From Chitinophagaceae bacterium (lineage in GTDB: Bacteria > Bacteroidota > Bacteroidia > Chitinophagales > Chitinophagaceae): a stretch of 6,223 nt of DNA. A program made the translations under genes and the position numbers. The notes beneath the pieces are model-generated. The model was given only the letters and a program-made list of their open reading frames with translations, was not told the origin of the DNA and ran no database searches. Numbering within the stretch: position 1 is the stretch's first letter; each line of letters begins with the position of its first letter. Of this stretch, positions 5,376-6,223 are shown piece by piece. The stretch lies in the NCBI GenBank assembly GCA_947378615.1, contig CANCKV010000212.1, positions 1 through 6,223 of the forward strand, in the 5' to 3' direction.

Positions 5376-6223
5376 ATGAAACAAATGAAACAATTACTGA
5401 TTGTCACATCGATGATGTTTACTGCTTTGCAAATGTTTGCGCAGCAAACAAATAAACCGAATGTGTTGTTTATTGCCATCGATGATTTGAAACCAATTTT
5501 GGGTTGCTATGGCGATAAAATGATTAAGACACCAAATATTGACCGATTGGCAAAGATGGGAACTGTATTTCAAAGTAATTATTGTCAACAAGCAGTTTGT
5601 GGGCCGACTCGTGCAAGTTTGATGACGGGAAAACGCCCTGACTATACGAAAGTCTGGGATTTAAAAACACCTATGCGCAATGTAAATCCTGATATTTTGA
5701 GCTTGCCTCAATATCTAATTACACAAGGATATTCTACACAAGGAATTGGTAAAATATATGACCCTCGCGATGTGGATAATGATTTGGACAAACCATCTTG
5801 GAGTGTTCCTTATTATAAAAAATCGGAAGATTTTTATGATAAAACTAACGGACTACCTGTTAATGTAGAATATCAATCGGCTGAAAGTAAAAAACAGGCA
5901 GCAAAGTTTACTGCTGAAGGTGAATCAAAGGGCTTGAAAGGGAAAGAGTTGAAACAGTATATTAATGAAAAAGTCCGTCCTACCACTGAATGTCTAGATG
6001 TTCCTGATAATGCCTACGAAGATGGAGCAATCGCATTGAAAGCAAAAGAGATTTTGGGTAAATTAAGTCAATCAAACCAACCATTTTTCTTTGGTGTGGG
6101 TTTTCATAAGCCACATCTTCCCTTTGTATCCCCCAAAAAGTATTGGGATTTATATAAAAGAGAGGATATGCCTGTGGCAAAGTTTCAGGAGAAATCAAAG
6201 AATGGGGTAGATATGGCTTATCA
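5376..6223 (+). CDS. Iduronate-2-sulfatase-like sulfatase, N-terminal part (3'-truncated by window edge)
   Basis: The frame is open from the ATG to the window end, giving 282 full codons of an enzyme usually about 450-550 aa long. Residues 1-22 form a signal peptide (MKQMKQLL..., cleavage likely at MFA|Q), so it is exported, probably to the periplasm. From residue 28 it shows the formylglycine sulfatase fold: PNVLFIAIDDL with metal-binding Asp36-Asp37, the TPNIDRLAKMG helix, and the C-x-P-x-R signature C75-G-P-T-R79 followed by ASLMTGKRP. Cys75 would be converted to formylglycine by a maturation enzyme encoded elsewhere. GIGKIYDP (with its Lys) and GFHKPHLPF (His244, Lys245, His247) match the iduronate-2-sulfatase-like branch of the family (S1_7-like as I recall it). 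It hydrolyses sulfate esters on a sugar; which sugar cannot be read. Thr replaces the commoner Ser in the signature, a variant I regard as tolerated. The ATG at 5376 is chosen over 5385 because of the upstream aaaagga. It lies downstream of the hairpin array, on the same strand as the other genes. Confidence 0.95.
   Translation, partial: MKQMKQLLIVTSMMFTALQMFAQQTNKPNVLFIAIDDLKPILGCYGDKMIKTPNIDRLAKMGTVFQSNYCQQAVCGPTRASLMTGKRPDYTKVWDLKTPMRNVNPDILSLPQYLITQGYSTQGIGKIYDPRDVDNDLDKPSWSVPYYKKSEDFYDKTNGLPVNVEYQSAESKKQAAKFTAEGESKGLKGKELKQYINEKVRPTTECLDVPDNAYEDGAIALKAKEILGKLSQSNQPFFFGVGFHKPHLPFVSPKKYWDLYKREDMPVAKFQEKSKNGVDMAY

Noticed and set aside
5394..5591. Reverse-strand open frames opposite the sulfatase gene (also 5980-6198)
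   Set aside because: They are antisense to conserved sulfatase coding sequence and have no independent support.

Overview
The window looks like part of a polysaccharide-degradation locus (PUL-like gene cluster) from an AT-rich member of the Bacteroidota. Three observations support this. Both large proteins end in a type IX secretion (T9SS) type A sorting domain with the Bacteroidota 'FPNP/YPNP' motif and a final basic KKFIK/RKFIK tail. Gene starts mostly lack a strong Shine-Dalgarno sequence. The gene content (esterase, beta-helix carbohydrate enzymes, Cys-type sulfatase) is typical of Bacteroidota glycan loci. The genus cannot be read from the sequence. No SusC/SusD pair, regulator, RNA gene or mobile element is visible.

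Layout, all genes on the + strand: (1) bases 1-456, the C-terminal half of an alpha/beta-hydrolase esterase, entering from outside the window. (2) 464-2728 and 2729-4996, two head-to-tail paralogous secreted proteins of 754 and 755 aa. Each has a signal peptide, a right-handed beta-helix (pectate-lyase-like) domain, an Ig-like domain, an FN3-like domain and a T9SS sorting domain. The esterase stop is 7 nt from the first of them, and the first one's stop codon directly abuts the second one's ATG, so the three genes probably form one operon. (3) 4997-5375, a 379-base non-coding gap dominated by a six-unit tandem array of about 42 bp per unit. Each unit is itself an inverted repeat, starting with a perfect 17-bp stem. 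(4) 5376-6223, the N-terminal part of an iduronate-2-sulfatase-like sulfatase, running off the right edge.

Inferred joint function: the two T9SS-exported beta-helix proteins would bind or cut a polysaccharide outside the cell or at its surface. The esterase (location unknown because its N-terminus is missing) and the sulfatase (signal peptide only, probably periplasmic or lipid-free secreted) would strip ester and sulfate groups. This fits a sulfated, possibly acylated, uronic-acid-containing glycan, but the substrate cannot be determined from sequence alone.

The most unusual element is the intergenic hairpin array. Its period is close to four DNA helical turns, its T5/A5 tracts are about 10 bp apart, it shows an 84-bp higher-order repeat, and its stem deviations are mostly G-U wobbles if read as + strand RNA. 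I do not recognise it as a named element.
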